A stretch of DNA of 16,416 nt. Origin: Myxococcales bacterium UBA5297 (GTDB lineage: Bacteria; Myxococcota; Myxococcia; Myxococcales; UBA5297). The notes beneath the pieces are model-generated. The model did not search any database and was not told the DNA's origin. It saw nothing but the letters and a program-made list of their open reading frames with translations. Below are positions 6,269 through 13,023 of the stretch, in pieces; positions within the stretch are counted from its first letter, which is position 1, and each line of letters starts with the position of its first letter. Location of the stretch: NCBI GenBank assembly GCA_002408385.1, contig DHSB01000092.1:1586-18001 (forward strand), in the 5' to 3' direction. The translations under genes and the position numbers were made by a program.

Positions 6269-7006
6269 ATGAAGCCTCTTCGCATTCTTTTCGCCCTGCT
6301 GCCTCTGGTCGCCTTGGCCGCCTGCGGCGACGATCCCGAGCCCCAACAGTCCGACGCGGGCCTCCAGGACTACGAGGCCTACTTCAACCTGCAGCAAGGC
6401 CGCTGCTTCGAGTACACGCTCGCCGACACCAAGCAAGCCATCCCCGCCCTGGGCGTCGCGGTCGAGGAGATCGACGAGACCACCTTCACCGGGGTCAAGG
6501 CCTACGTCGTCTACTACCGGACCGCGAGCCCCGCGATGAAGGACTGGGTCTCCATCGAGGGCAACGCACTCAAGCTGCACAAGCGCTACTTCCCCGGCGG
6601 CAAGGAGCTCATCTACCGGCCGCCGCTGACGCTGCTCGAGGCGCCCGTCAAGGCCGGCGCAAAGATCGAATCGACCGCGCAGGCCGACATCCACGAGAAC
6701 GGCGTGCGAATCGCCAACGAGGACCACTCGCTGCGCGTCGACGTCTTCGAGCCGAGCGCTGAGCGGCTTCCCGTCGGCGTCGATCTCACCAGCTTCGCCG
6801 TCAACTACGCGGAGACGCCCTCGACCGGCCGCCCCGAGACCCGCTACTTCGTCCCCGGCAGCGGCGAGCGGGCGGCACCCGAGGGCTGGGTCAAGATCAG
6901 CTTCAACTTCAGCCGCGACGAGGACGCCGCCTCCCTCGTCTACAAGCTGCAGGAGGTCCGCGAGCTGACCGGCGTGCAGGGCGAATGGTGCGGCTCGGCG
7001 CGCTAG
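6269..7006 (+). CDS. Lipoprotein of unknown function
   Basis: Exported lipoprotein of 245 residues. The signal peptide MKPLRILFALLPLVALAACG carries a lipobox LAAC with the lipidated C19, followed by GDDPEPQQSDAG, a short flexible acidic linker. The rest (from about residue 35) is a globular, probably beta-rich domain with FNLQQGRCFEYTLAD near its start and VQGEWCG at its end; it contains two further cysteines (in GRCFEY and GEWCG) that might pair. I do not recognise the family. The ATG at 6269 is preceded by GGGAG with correct spacing and starts the signal peptide exactly; the frame is open upstream but that part is Arg/Pro-rich. The 12 bases CCGATGGGAGCC before the start recur before the next lipoprotein gene. 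Asp at +3 after the lipid Cys could affect sorting, but rules for this lineage are unknown. Confidence 0.85.
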   Translation: MKPLRILFALLPLVALAACGDDPEPQQSDAGLQDYEAYFNLQQGRCFEYTLADTKQAIPALGVAVEEIDETTFTGVKAYVVYYRTASPAMKDWVSIEGNALKLHKRYFPGGKELIYRPPLTLLEAPVKAGAKIESTAQADIHENGVRIANEDHSLRVDVFEPSAERLPVGVDLTSFAVNYAETPSTGRPETRYFVPGSGERAAPEGWVKISFNFSRDEDAASLVYKLQEVRELTGVQGEWCGSAR

Positions 7007-7129
7007 AGACCTCGAAGCGAAGGCAGTTGCAGTTGCGTCTCGTTTCCCCGGCCTTCCCCGAGCGCGGCGCCCACCGCGCGGGCCCCGCGACTTCGCTCGA
7101 GGGCGGGCCGCTACACGCCGGGTCGGTCT

Positions 7130-7143
7130 GAGGCAGATGCCTC
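7130..7143. other. Short palindrome upstream of the LEA14-like gene
   Basis: GAGGCA and TGCCTC flank GA at 54-67 bases before the start at 7197. A second palindrome, GTTGT-TCG-ACAAC, lies at 7160-7172. Either could be an operator half of a small regulatory region; no regulator is known to me for these words. No T-tract follows, so they are not terminators for the upstream lipoprotein gene. Confidence 0.3.
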
Positions 7144-7196
7144 CTTGCCGGCCTTCGCAGTTGTTCGACAACCTCCAACCGATGGGAGCCTTTCCA

Positions 7197-8024
7197 ATGC
7201 GCGCTTTCGTGATCGCCGCTTCCGCAGCCGCCCTGCTCTCCGCCTGCGCGAGCTCGCAGCCGGTGCCCGAGCAGACCGCGCCGACCGTCGTCTCGCCGCG
7301 AACCGAAATCGAGGAGCGGGACCAGACCCTCTCCAAGGTCGAGGCCGTGGTGAAGGTGCTGCTCAAGAACGAGGGCCAGATCGCGGCGGATGCCTCCAAG
7401 GCCGAGTACGAGCTGGTCGTCGACGGCGCGGTCGTGGACAAGGGCGAGGTGGCGGTCTCCAAGTCGCTCCCGCCGGGGGCCGAAGAGACGGTCGAGCTGA
7501 CGGTGCCCTTCGTCTACGCGCCCGACCAGGAGCGGCTCGCGCAGCTCGACGGCCGCAAGGAGCCGCTCAAGTACGCGGTGCGCGGGGTCATCGACGTCGG
7601 CGGCGGGGCCCGAGTCGAGTTCGCCCGCGCCTCGCAGGTGCGCTCGCCGCGCCTGCCCACGCTGAAGATCTCGAGCTTCGAGGTGCTCAAGACCGAGTCG
7701 AAGGGCCTGGTCGTCAACGCCTCGGTCAACATCGCCAACCCGAACCCGTTCAACGTCGAGGTTTCGGGGCTGCGCTACACGGTGCTGCTCGGCGGCAAGC
7801 AGGCGGGCGAGGGCGTACTGGCGCGCGGCGCGAAGCTGCCGTCGGCCAGTGAGAACCTCTACGACCTGTCGATCCCGCTCGAGGGGGGGGACCTGAAGGC
7901 GAAGGAGCTGCCCGTCGACGCCGACAGCGTCGCCTATGCCATCGAGGGCGCCCTCGAGATGAACGGGCTGTCGGTCGAGCTCGAACAGTCTGGAAGCACC
8001 CGGTTGCTCAGCGCCGGCTATTGA
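7197..8024 (+). CDS. LEA14/WHy-domain lipoprotein
   Basis: Lipoprotein of 275 residues. The signal peptide ends in LLSAC with lipidated C17. The second half (about 155-262) is a typical LEA type 2/WHy beta-sandwich with the diagnostic IANPNPFNVEVSGLRY (179-194) followed by VLLGGKQAGEG. The first half (about 44-145: VEAVVKVLLKNEG ... YELVVDGAVVDKGEV) has the same strand pattern with NEGQ in place of NPNP, so the protein is probably a tandem of two such domains. These domains are linked to desiccation and hypersensitive-response proteins; in bacteria they often occur as outer-membrane lipoproteins of unclear role. The ATG at 7197 has GGGAG upstream and begins the signal peptide. A run of eight G at 7883-7890 lies in codons 229-232 and would frameshift if it slipped. 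A strong terminator follows 32 bases after the stop. Confidence 0.9.
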   Translation: MRAFVIAASAAALLSACASSQPVPEQTAPTVVSPRTEIEERDQTLSKVEAVVKVLLKNEGQIAADASKAEYELVVDGAVVDKGEVAVSKSLPPGAEETVELTVPFVYAPDQERLAQLDGRKEPLKYAVRGVIDVGGGARVEFARASQVRSPRLPTLKISSFEVLKTESKGLVVNASVNIANPNPFNVEVSGLRYTVLLGGKQAGEGVLARGAKLPSASENLYDLSIPLEGGDLKAKELPVDADSVAYAIEGALEMNGLSVELEQSGSTRLLSAGY

Positions 8025-8056
8025 GCTGCCGAACCCCTTCCCCTCCATCCGCAGGC

Positions 8057-8089
8057 GACGGCGAGGTCCACCCTCGCCGTTCGTGTTTT
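8057..8089 (+). terminator. Intrinsic terminator after the LEA14-like lipoprotein
   Basis: ACGGCGAGG (8058-8066) and CCTCGCCGT (8072-8080) form a perfect 9-bp GC-rich stem with loop TCCAC, followed by TCGTGTTTT. It ends the lipoprotein transcript, and the pseudouridine synthase start is 41 bases further on. Confidence 0.85.
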
Positions 8090-8130
8090 GCGGCGACCGG
8101 ACGAATCGCCGCTCTTCGCAGGAGCCCTCC

Positions 8131-9069
8131 TTGAAGCTGACCCACCGCGTCCCCGCGCAGATCGAGCCCGCGCGTCTCGACCGGTATCTCGCCGACGCGC
8201 TCGGGCTCTCGCGCGTGCGCATCAAGGAGGCCCTGGACGCCGGGACGATTCGCGTCGACGGCAAGCGGCCTCGCAAAGGCGATCGCGTCGTGCCCGGCAG
8301 CGAGATCACCGGCGAGGTGAGCGCGGGCGCCGCGGCGGTCGAGCCGCAGCCCGAGCTTTCGCTGTCAGTGCTCGTCGAGGCCCCGGAGTTCGTCGTCCTC
8401 GACAAACCGGCCGGCCTGCCTTCGCACCCGCTGCGCGAGGGCGAGCGCGGGACGCTGGCGAACGCGCTCGTCGCGCACTTCCCCGAGTGCGGCGAGGCGA
8501 GCCCCGATCCGCGGGAGTGCGGCCTCGCGCACCGGCTCGACGTCGAGACCTCCGGCGCCATCGTCGCCGCCCGCTCCCGCGCGGCCTACGAGACGCTGCG
8601 CGCCGCCTTCTCCGAGCGCCGGGTCGGCAAGCGCTATCTCGCGCTGGTCGGCGGCGCGCCGGGCGAGGGCGGAGAGATCGAGCTGCCCATCGCGCACCAT
8701 CCGAAGAACCCGCGGCGCATGCTCGCCTGCGCGGACGAAGAGGAGGCGGCGCGCTTGAAGGCCCGCGACGCGGTGACCCGCTACCGAGTGCTCGAGCGGC
8801 TCGGCGACCTCGCCCTCGTCGAAGCCGAGATTCCCACCGGGGTCATGCACCAGATCCGCGTGCACCTCGCGGCCGTCGGCGCGCCGGTCGCCGGGGATGC
8901 GCTCTACGGCGGCCCCGCGGTTTCGGGCCTGTCGCGGCAGTTCCTCCACGCCGCGAGGCTCGAGTTTGCCCATCCGCGCACGGGCGAAGCGGTGATCGCC
9001 GAGGCGCCCTTGCCCGCTGAGCTCGAGCAGGTGCTCGCGTCGCTGCGCGCCGGGAGCGCGGCAAGCTAG
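8131..9069 (+). CDS. RluA-family pseudouridine synthase
   Basis: Isomerises specific uridines to pseudouridine in rRNA or tRNA; 312 residues. An S4 RNA-binding domain occupies about residues 12-65 (ARLDRYLADALGLSRVRIKEALDAGTIRVDGKRPRKGDRV). The catalytic domain follows from about 80, with VVLDKPAGLPSHP (88-100) and the catalytic motif AHRLDVETSGAIV (133-145), where D137 is the nucleophile. RYLALV and GVMHQIRVHLAAVGAPVAGDALYGG near the C-terminus are typical of the RluA/C/D family. I cannot assign the target site. The start is chosen as TTG at 8131 because AGGAG lies 7 nt before it and the protein then begins KLTHRVPAQIEPARLDRYL. The GTG at 8083 lies inside the terminator tail of the preceding gene and is unlikely. 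A pseudouridine synthase with an S4 domain is certain; the paralogue is not. Confidence 0.92.
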   Translation: MKLTHRVPAQIEPARLDRYLADALGLSRVRIKEALDAGTIRVDGKRPRKGDRVVPGSEITGEVSAGAAAVEPQPELSLSVLVEAPEFVVLDKPAGLPSHPLREGERGTLANALVAHFPECGEASPDPRECGLAHRLDVETSGAIVAARSRAAYETLRAAFSERRVGKRYLALVGGAPGEGGEIELPIAHHPKNPRRMLACADEEEAARLKARDAVTRYRVLERLGDLALVEAEIPTGVMHQIRVHLAAVGAPVAGDALYGGPAVSGLSRQFLHAARLEFAHPRTGEAVIAEAPLPAELEQVLASLRAGSAAS

Positions 9070-9407
9070 CAGCCCGCGATCTTCCTCTAAGGTTGGGCAC
9101 GAGCGCCGGTCGATAGCAGGCCTCTTCATCGACCGCTGGCCGCCCGCCCTGCCCTCTTCCTCATGGTCCCCTCTTCCCGCGCAAGCTTTGGCCGACGCTT
9201 CAAGGCTGGCCGGAGGGCGAGCGCCCATCCGCATCGCTTGTGGTTCAGGGTCACAGCCGGCGGCCCGGTGGAGACTCAGGCTGAGCGGATTTCCGAACCC
9301 GACTTCCGGCCTACCATCTACTTGGCTACTCTTGCCGCCGCCGAACGAGCCAGCGGCCAACCGCACGCCGGCCCGAAAATCCCACAGCCATCGAGGAGGC
9401 CAGTCGA
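9070..9407. other. Intergenic stretch before the aminopeptidase gene
   Basis: This is 338 bases. It holds a perfect 8-bp inverted repeat at 9107-9135 and an AGGAGG ribosome binding site at the end. Short open frames have no motif. Several A/T-richer words (CTCTAAGG at 9085-9092, CTACTCTTG at 9327-9335) could be -10 elements, but none is convincing. Confidence 0.5.
9107..9135. other. Inverted repeat downstream of the pseudouridine synthase
   Basis: CGGTCGAT (9107-9114) and ATCGACCG (9128-9135) are perfect 8-bp arms around a 13-base spacer. It starts 38 bases after the stop. The transcript end is plausible although the following bases are C/G-rich (CTGGCCGCCC); an operator is the alternative. 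Confidence 0.4.
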
Positions 9408-10865
9408 ATGCACGCCGAAAAGAAGCAGAGCACGAAGGGCGAGGTTCCGGCCAAGGCGAGCCATGACATCCAGCCGCCGCAGCCGCTCATCGACTTCATG
9501 ATGACCGGCTGGGCCAAGCCCTCGAAGGCCAAGGCGCAGAAGGTCGAGGGCCTGGCGCGCTTCAAGGCCCGTCGCCGCGCGCTCTCCAAGGCCTTTCGGG
9601 GCGAGACCCTCGTCGTGCCGACCGGCCACGAGAAGATCCGCGCCAACGACGCTGCCTACCTCTTCCGCCCGGGCAGCGACTTCTTCTACCTGACGGGAAA
9701 CAAGGAGCCCGACTGCGTCCTCGTCCTCGCGCCCAAGGGGGCCAGCGGCCACGAGGCGCTGCTCTTCGTCGAGCCCGAGGTCGACCGCAGCACCCCGGCC
9801 TTCTTCACCGATCGCGCCCGCGGCGCCCTCTGGGTCGGACCGCGTCTGGGCCTGGCCGGCAGCAAGGCGCGCTTCGGGGTCGACGAGACGATGGCGCTGG
9901 GCGAGCTCGGCAGCTTCCTCGCCGGCCTGAAGAAGCGCGGCGGCTACCGGGTGCTTCGCGGCCTGTCGGCGCCGGTCGATCAGGCGCTGCCGGCCCAGGG
10001 CGACAAGGACGCCGAGCTCGCCTCGGCGCTCGCGGAGATGCGCCGGCACAAGGACGCGGGCGAGATCGCGTCGCTGCGCAAGGCGATCGCCTCGACCAAG
10101 CTCGCCCTCGAGGACGCCATCCGCGCGATGAAGTCCGGCAAGACCGAGCGCGACGTCGAGGCGGCCTTCGACGCACGGGCCCGCCGCGAGGGCATGGGCC
10201 CGGGCTTCGCCACCATCGTCGCCGCCGGCCACCACGCCTGCATCCTGCACTGGACCCGCAACGACGGGCTGTTGGAGAAGAACAAGCTGATGCAGATCGA
10301 CGCGGGCGTCGAGTCGAACGACCTCTACACCGCCGACATCACCCGCACCTTCCCGGTGCGCGGCAAGTACACGCGCGAGCAGCGGGCGATCTACGACATC
10401 ATCACCGCGGCCCAGGACGCGGCCATCGCCGCGGTCAAGCCGGGCAACGACTTCATGGAGCCCCACCGGGCGGCGACCAAGGTGCTGGTCGAAGGCCTGG
10501 AGAAGCTGGGGATACTCCAAGAGCCGGCGGCCGAGGCGCTGCGCGAGGACCGCCAGACCTACAAGCGCTACACGCTGCACAGCGTCTCGCACCTGCTCGG
10601 CATCGACGTCCACGACTCGGCCGCGGCGCGGCCCGAGAAGTACCGCCAGGGCAAGCTCGAGCCGGGAATGGTGCTCACGGTCGAGCCGGGCCTCTACTTC
10701 CAGCCCGACGATCTGACCGTGCCGCCGCGCTTCCGGGGCATCGGCATCCGCGTCGAGGAGGACGTGCTCGTCACCAAGACCGGCCACGAGGTCCTCTCGT
10801 CGGGCATCCCGCGCAAGTCGAAGGACGTCGAGGCCTGGATCGCCAAGGTCTGGAAGTCGAAGTAG
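9408..10865 (+). CDS. pepP: Xaa-Pro aminopeptidase (M24B)
   Basis: Dinuclear-metal 'pita-bread' aminopeptidase that removes N-terminal residues preceding proline; cytosolic, 485 residues. The N-terminal AMP_N domain (about 48-190) includes RANDAAYLFRPGSDFFYLTG, and the catalytic domain follows (about 215-470). All metal ligands are visible: D298 (QIDAG), D310 (TADITRTFPV), H395 (HSVSHLLGIDVHD), E426 (TVEPGLYF) and E450 (IGIRVEEDVLV). The length exceeds E. coli PepP (about 440) because of roughly 45 extra N-terminal residues that are Lys/Pro/Gln-rich and possibly disordered. The ATG at 9408 is supported by AGGAGG 8 nt upstream; later ATGs (residues 31-32) are possible but lack a site. There is no signal peptide. 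A terminator-like hairpin follows. Family certain; the symbol follows E. coli AMPP. Confidence 0.93.
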   Translation: MHAEKKQSTKGEVPAKASHDIQPPQPLIDFMMTGWAKPSKAKAQKVEGLARFKARRRALSKAFRGETLVVPTGHEKIRANDAAYLFRPGSDFFYLTGNKEPDCVLVLAPKGASGHEALLFVEPEVDRSTPAFFTDRARGALWVGPRLGLAGSKARFGVDETMALGELGSFLAGLKKRGGYRVLRGLSAPVDQALPAQGDKDAELASALAEMRRHKDAGEIASLRKAIASTKLALEDAIRAMKSGKTERDVEAAFDARARREGMGPGFATIVAAGHHACILHWTRNDGLLEKNKLMQIDAGVESNDLYTADITRTFPVRGKYTREQRAIYDIITAAQDAAIAAVKPGNDFMEPHRAATKVLVEGLEKLGILQEPAAEALREDRQTYKRYTLHSVSHLLGIDVHDSAAARPEKYRQGKLEPGMVLTVEPGLYFQPDDLTVPPRFRGIGIRVEEDVLVTKTGHEVLSSGIPRKSKDVEAWIAKVWKSK

Positions 10866-11340
10866 CGCCCGGTCGGCGGGCCAAGCGTTTCTGGGCAGAC
10901 CCGGGGCGCCGCTTTCGCCACCGCCGCGTGGCGAGGCGGCGCTCGGTTTTGCGGGCGGACCAACGCCCGACGTGCAGCCGCATTCCGGGCAGCTTCGAGC
11001 AGGGGCGGCCGGGCAGGCGGTCTCTCCGGTCGAAGAGCGAGGGCGACATCTGCGTCGCACCTGCCGGGCACCCCCGCGTGAGCCCTGTCACTCAGGCCTG
11101 TCCATCCCCGACCCGGCGATGCGCCCCCGCGGCTTGCGCCCGCCGATGGGCGCATGATTCCGGCAGGTTACCCCCGCTCGTCCCCTTGGCTCGCTCCCGC
11201 GCCGCAGCCTTCCGGGCCGACGGCCCGCCTCCTGCAGTAGCCCCCCTCAGAACGACGAGCCGCACGCTCCTGGATCACGGCGAGAGATGGTAATCCGAGA
11301 GCGAGAGTCGGCTCCTGGCCTAAAGGAATCGGAGGCTGCC
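10866..11340. other. Intergenic stretch with terminator, otherwise empty
   Basis: This is 475 bases. The first 85 hold the aminopeptidase terminator. The rest is GC-rich, with short open frames of Arg/Pro/Ala composition on both strands and no motif. The last bases carry GGAGG, the ribosome binding site for the gene at 11341. A promoter for that gene must lie here, but I cannot place it. Confidence 0.5.
10906..10950 (+). terminator. Terminator-like long hairpin after the aminopeptidase gene
   Basis: An outer stem GCGCCGC (10906-10912) with GCGGCGC (10936-10942) encloses an inner stem TCGCCAC (10915-10921) with GTGGCGA (10928-10934) around a 6-base loop. TTTT (10947-10950) follows. The T-run is short, so efficiency is uncertain. 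Confidence 0.65.
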
Positions 11341-12300
11341 ATGACCTGGACGAAGAGACTTTTCGCGACCGCCGCGCTGGCGTTGTTCGTCGGCGCTCCG
11401 CTTCAGGCCGAGGCCCGCTTCGGCAAGTCGAGCTCGGACAGCAAGGGTTCGAAGAGCTCGAAGAGCTCGTCCTCATCCAGCAAGTCGTCGAGCAAGTCGT
11501 CGAAGTCGTCCTCCTCGACGCACGACGCCATCTCCGTCAGCGCGCCGTCGGCCCCCGCCTCGTCACACTCGGCGCCGCATCGGGTGCACCACTCCACGCC
11601 GAGCCACCGGGAGGGTCATTACCAGCATGGCCACCGGGTGCCCTACCGCCCGCGCTATCACCACACGCACTATCACTATGGTTGGGGTTTTGGTTACTAC
11701 CCGTTCTACGCGGCCGCCACCCCGCCTCCGGCACCTGTCGCCGCGACCGCCACGGCCCCGGCCGCCGAGGTGACGCCCGGCCCCACCGCCACGCTGGGCA
11801 TCGACGCACACGGCCATGGGCTCGGCGCGACTGTCGGCGTCGGCATGGCCATCGAGGGCAAGCGCTGGGGCGTCAACGGCAACTTCGCGACCGCGCTCTA
11901 TCTGATGGAAGACGGCGGCGGCTTCGACCCGGAAGGCACCCATATCTACGACGTGCACCTGACGTACGCGCTGGTCTCGGGGACACACGGGCGGCTGCGG
12001 CTCGAGGCGGGCATCAACGGCATCGTCGCCCCCGACCTCTCGGTCCTCGGCCCGGACGCGGGCACCTCGCTCGCCCTCGGCCTCATCGGCCCGGTCGGCT
12101 TCGAGGCCGCGGCCCACGTCACGCCGCTGCCGCACCGGCGCTACGACTACAACCTCGGCCTGACGCTCACCCTCGGCCACGTCGGGCTGCGCGCCGGCTG
12201 GAAGCAGATGTGGCTGGACGACAACGGGCTGCTCGAAGAGGGCGTCCACCACGCCGACACCTTCCGCGGCCCCTACTTCGGCGTTGGCTTCGCCTTCTAG
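11341..12300 (+). CDS. Exported Ser/Lys- and His/Tyr-rich protein with a beta-barrel-like C-terminus
   Basis: Secreted protein of 319 residues, family not recognised. Order: signal peptide MTWTKRLFATAALALFVGAPLQAEA (1-25), a Ser/Lys low-complexity stretch (28-60, repeated K-S-S blocks), an Ala/Ser/Pro linker, a His/Tyr/Arg/Pro-rich segment (78-124, with HHTHYHYGWGFGYYPFY), an Ala/Pro/Thr linker (125-150), then a domain of alternating amphipathic strands (150-319) ending in GPYFGVGFAF. The terminal Phe and aromatic-rich last strand resemble outer-membrane barrels assembled by BAM. The His-rich segment could bind metal ions; this is composition-based inference. The ATG at 11341 is preceded by GGAGG at 5 nt; the frame is open 18 codons upstream without family character. 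It stands alone between two terminators, so it is a monocistronic unit, and its strong terminator suggests good expression. Confidence 0.85.
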   Translation: MTWTKRLFATAALALFVGAPLQAEARFGKSSSDSKGSKSSKSSSSSSKSSSKSSKSSSSTHDAISVSAPSAPASSHSAPHRVHHSTPSHREGHYQHGHRVPYRPRYHHTHYHYGWGFGYYPFYAAATPPPAPVAATATAPAAEVTPGPTATLGIDAHGHGLGATVGVGMAIEGKRWGVNGNFATALYLMEDGGGFDPEGTHIYDVHLTYALVSGTHGRLRLEAGINGIVAPDLSVLGPDAGTSLALGLIGPVGFEAAAHVTPLPHRRYDYNLGLTLTLGHVGLRAGWKQMWLDDNGLLEEGVHHADTFRGPYFGVGFAF

Positions 12301-12324
12301 CCGCGCTTCTCTCCCGCGGCGACT

Positions 12325-12364
12325 GGAAGCGCTCCTCTTCTCCCGGAGGAGCGCTTCCTTTTTT
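12325..12364 (+). terminator. Strong intrinsic terminator after the exported protein gene
   Basis: GGAAGCGCTCCTC (12325-12337) and GAGGAGCGCTTCC (12346-12358) form a perfect 13-bp stem with an 8-base loop, followed directly by six T. This is the clearest terminator in the window. It lies only 45 bases before the pgpA start, so pgpA must have its own promoter within that gap. Confidence 0.95.
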
Positions 12365-12393
12365 CGTCCGCGCCCAAAGCGGGTTGGCTCGAA

Positions 12394-12399
12394 TACAAT
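12394..12399 (+). promoter_or_regulatory. -10 element of pgpA
   Basis: TACAAT ends 10 nt before the pgpA GTG and is the only A/T-rich hexamer between the upstream terminator and the gene. No Shine-Dalgarno lies between it and the start, and no TTGACA-like -35 is seen. The preceding terminator strengthens the case that this is a real promoter giving a leaderless or nearly leaderless mRNA. Confidence 0.55.
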
Positions 12400-12409
12400 C
12401 CTCGCCGCC

Positions 12410-12931
12410 GTGGAGAACCAACCCGTCCCCCTCGAATCGCCCGCGCAGGCGCCCGCCGCCGCGCCCGGCATCGGCCTGACCGATCGCTTCGCCATCGTCG
12501 TCGCCAGCGGCCTGGGCAGCGGCTACTCGCCCTTCGCCTCGGGCACCGCGGGGACGCTCGTCGCGGTCCCCTTCTTCTTCGCCCTCTCGCACCTCGAGCC
12601 CTGGCTGCAGGTGCTGTCGACGCTCGCCTTCATCGCCATCGCGGTCTTCGCCGCGACCCGCGCCGCGCTCTACTGGGGCGCGAGCGACGACGGGCGCATC
12701 GTCAGCGACGAGATCGCCGGCTACCTCGTCACCATGGCGCTGGTGCCCGCCGAGCCCAAATTCCTGGTCGCCGGGTTCCTGCTCTTCCGCCTCTTCGACA
12801 TCGTCAAGCCCTGGCCGGCCTGCTGGTTCGACGAGCGGATGCACAACGGCCTGGGCAACGTGATGGACGACGTGGTCGCCGGGCTCTACGCCCGCGGGTG
12901 CATGGCCGCGCTCGTCTGGTTCTGGCCCTAG
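12410..12931 (+). CDS. pgpA: Phosphatidylglycerophosphatase A
   Basis: Membrane phosphatase that converts phosphatidylglycerol phosphate to phosphatidylglycerol in phospholipid synthesis; 173 residues. Family blocks: GLGSGYSPFASGTAGTLVAVP (35-54, equivalent to the GSG-SP-PGT motif), DDGRIVSDEIAGYLVTM (93-109) with the acidic D100/E101, and RLFDIVKPWPACWFDER ... GNVMDDVVAGLYA (127-161), with the acidic pair D153/D154. Several hydrophobic helices are present, including 66-82 and 117-126, with a last one at the C-terminus. The GTG at 12410 is chosen because it follows the -10 element and because upstream codons of the same frame cross the previous gene's terminator. The first ~20 residues are an Ala/Pro-rich extension. 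cinA follows after 92 bases. Divergence from E. coli is moderate but the motifs leave little doubt. Confidence 0.93.
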   Translation: MENQPVPLESPAQAPAAAPGIGLTDRFAIVVASGLGSGYSPFASGTAGTLVAVPFFFALSHLEPWLQVLSTLAFIAIAVFAATRAALYWGASDDGRIVSDEIAGYLVTMALVPAEPKFLVAGFLLFRLFDIVKPWPACWFDERMHNGLGNVMDDVVAGLYARGCMAALVWFWP

Positions 12932-13008
12932 GGGTCGGACGCGTCGCGCGCTGCCCCGCGGGGAATCGAGAGGCTGCCCGCCGGTTTCTGCACCCCTGCA
13001 AATCCTGT

Positions 13009-13014
13009 TAAAAG
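13009..13014 (+). promoter_or_regulatory. -10-like hexamer just before cinA
   Basis: TAAAAG, preceded by TGT (extended -10-like TGTTAAAAG), ends 9 nt before the cinA ATG. AAAGG within it could also serve as a weak Shine-Dalgarno at 8 nt, so this case is ambiguous. A poor -35 (TTTCTG) is found about 18 bp upstream. Confidence 0.35.
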
Positions 13015-13023
13015 GCCCTCGCC

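Noticed and set aside
8083..8130. GTG at 8083 as the start of the pseudouridine synthase
   Set aside because: It lies in the tail of the upstream terminator and adds 16 residues without family similarity; the TTG at 8131 has a good AGGAG site.
5870..8561. Long minus-strand frames opposite the two lipoprotein genes and the pseudouridine synthase
   Set aside because: The plus strand has lipoboxes, a WHy domain and the HRLD motif with proper ribosome binding sites; antisense frames lack motifs.
9318..11060. 580-codon minus-strand open frame opposite the aminopeptidase gene
   Set aside because: It is a shadow of a gene with all five metal ligands; it runs through the terminator and has no recognisable fold.
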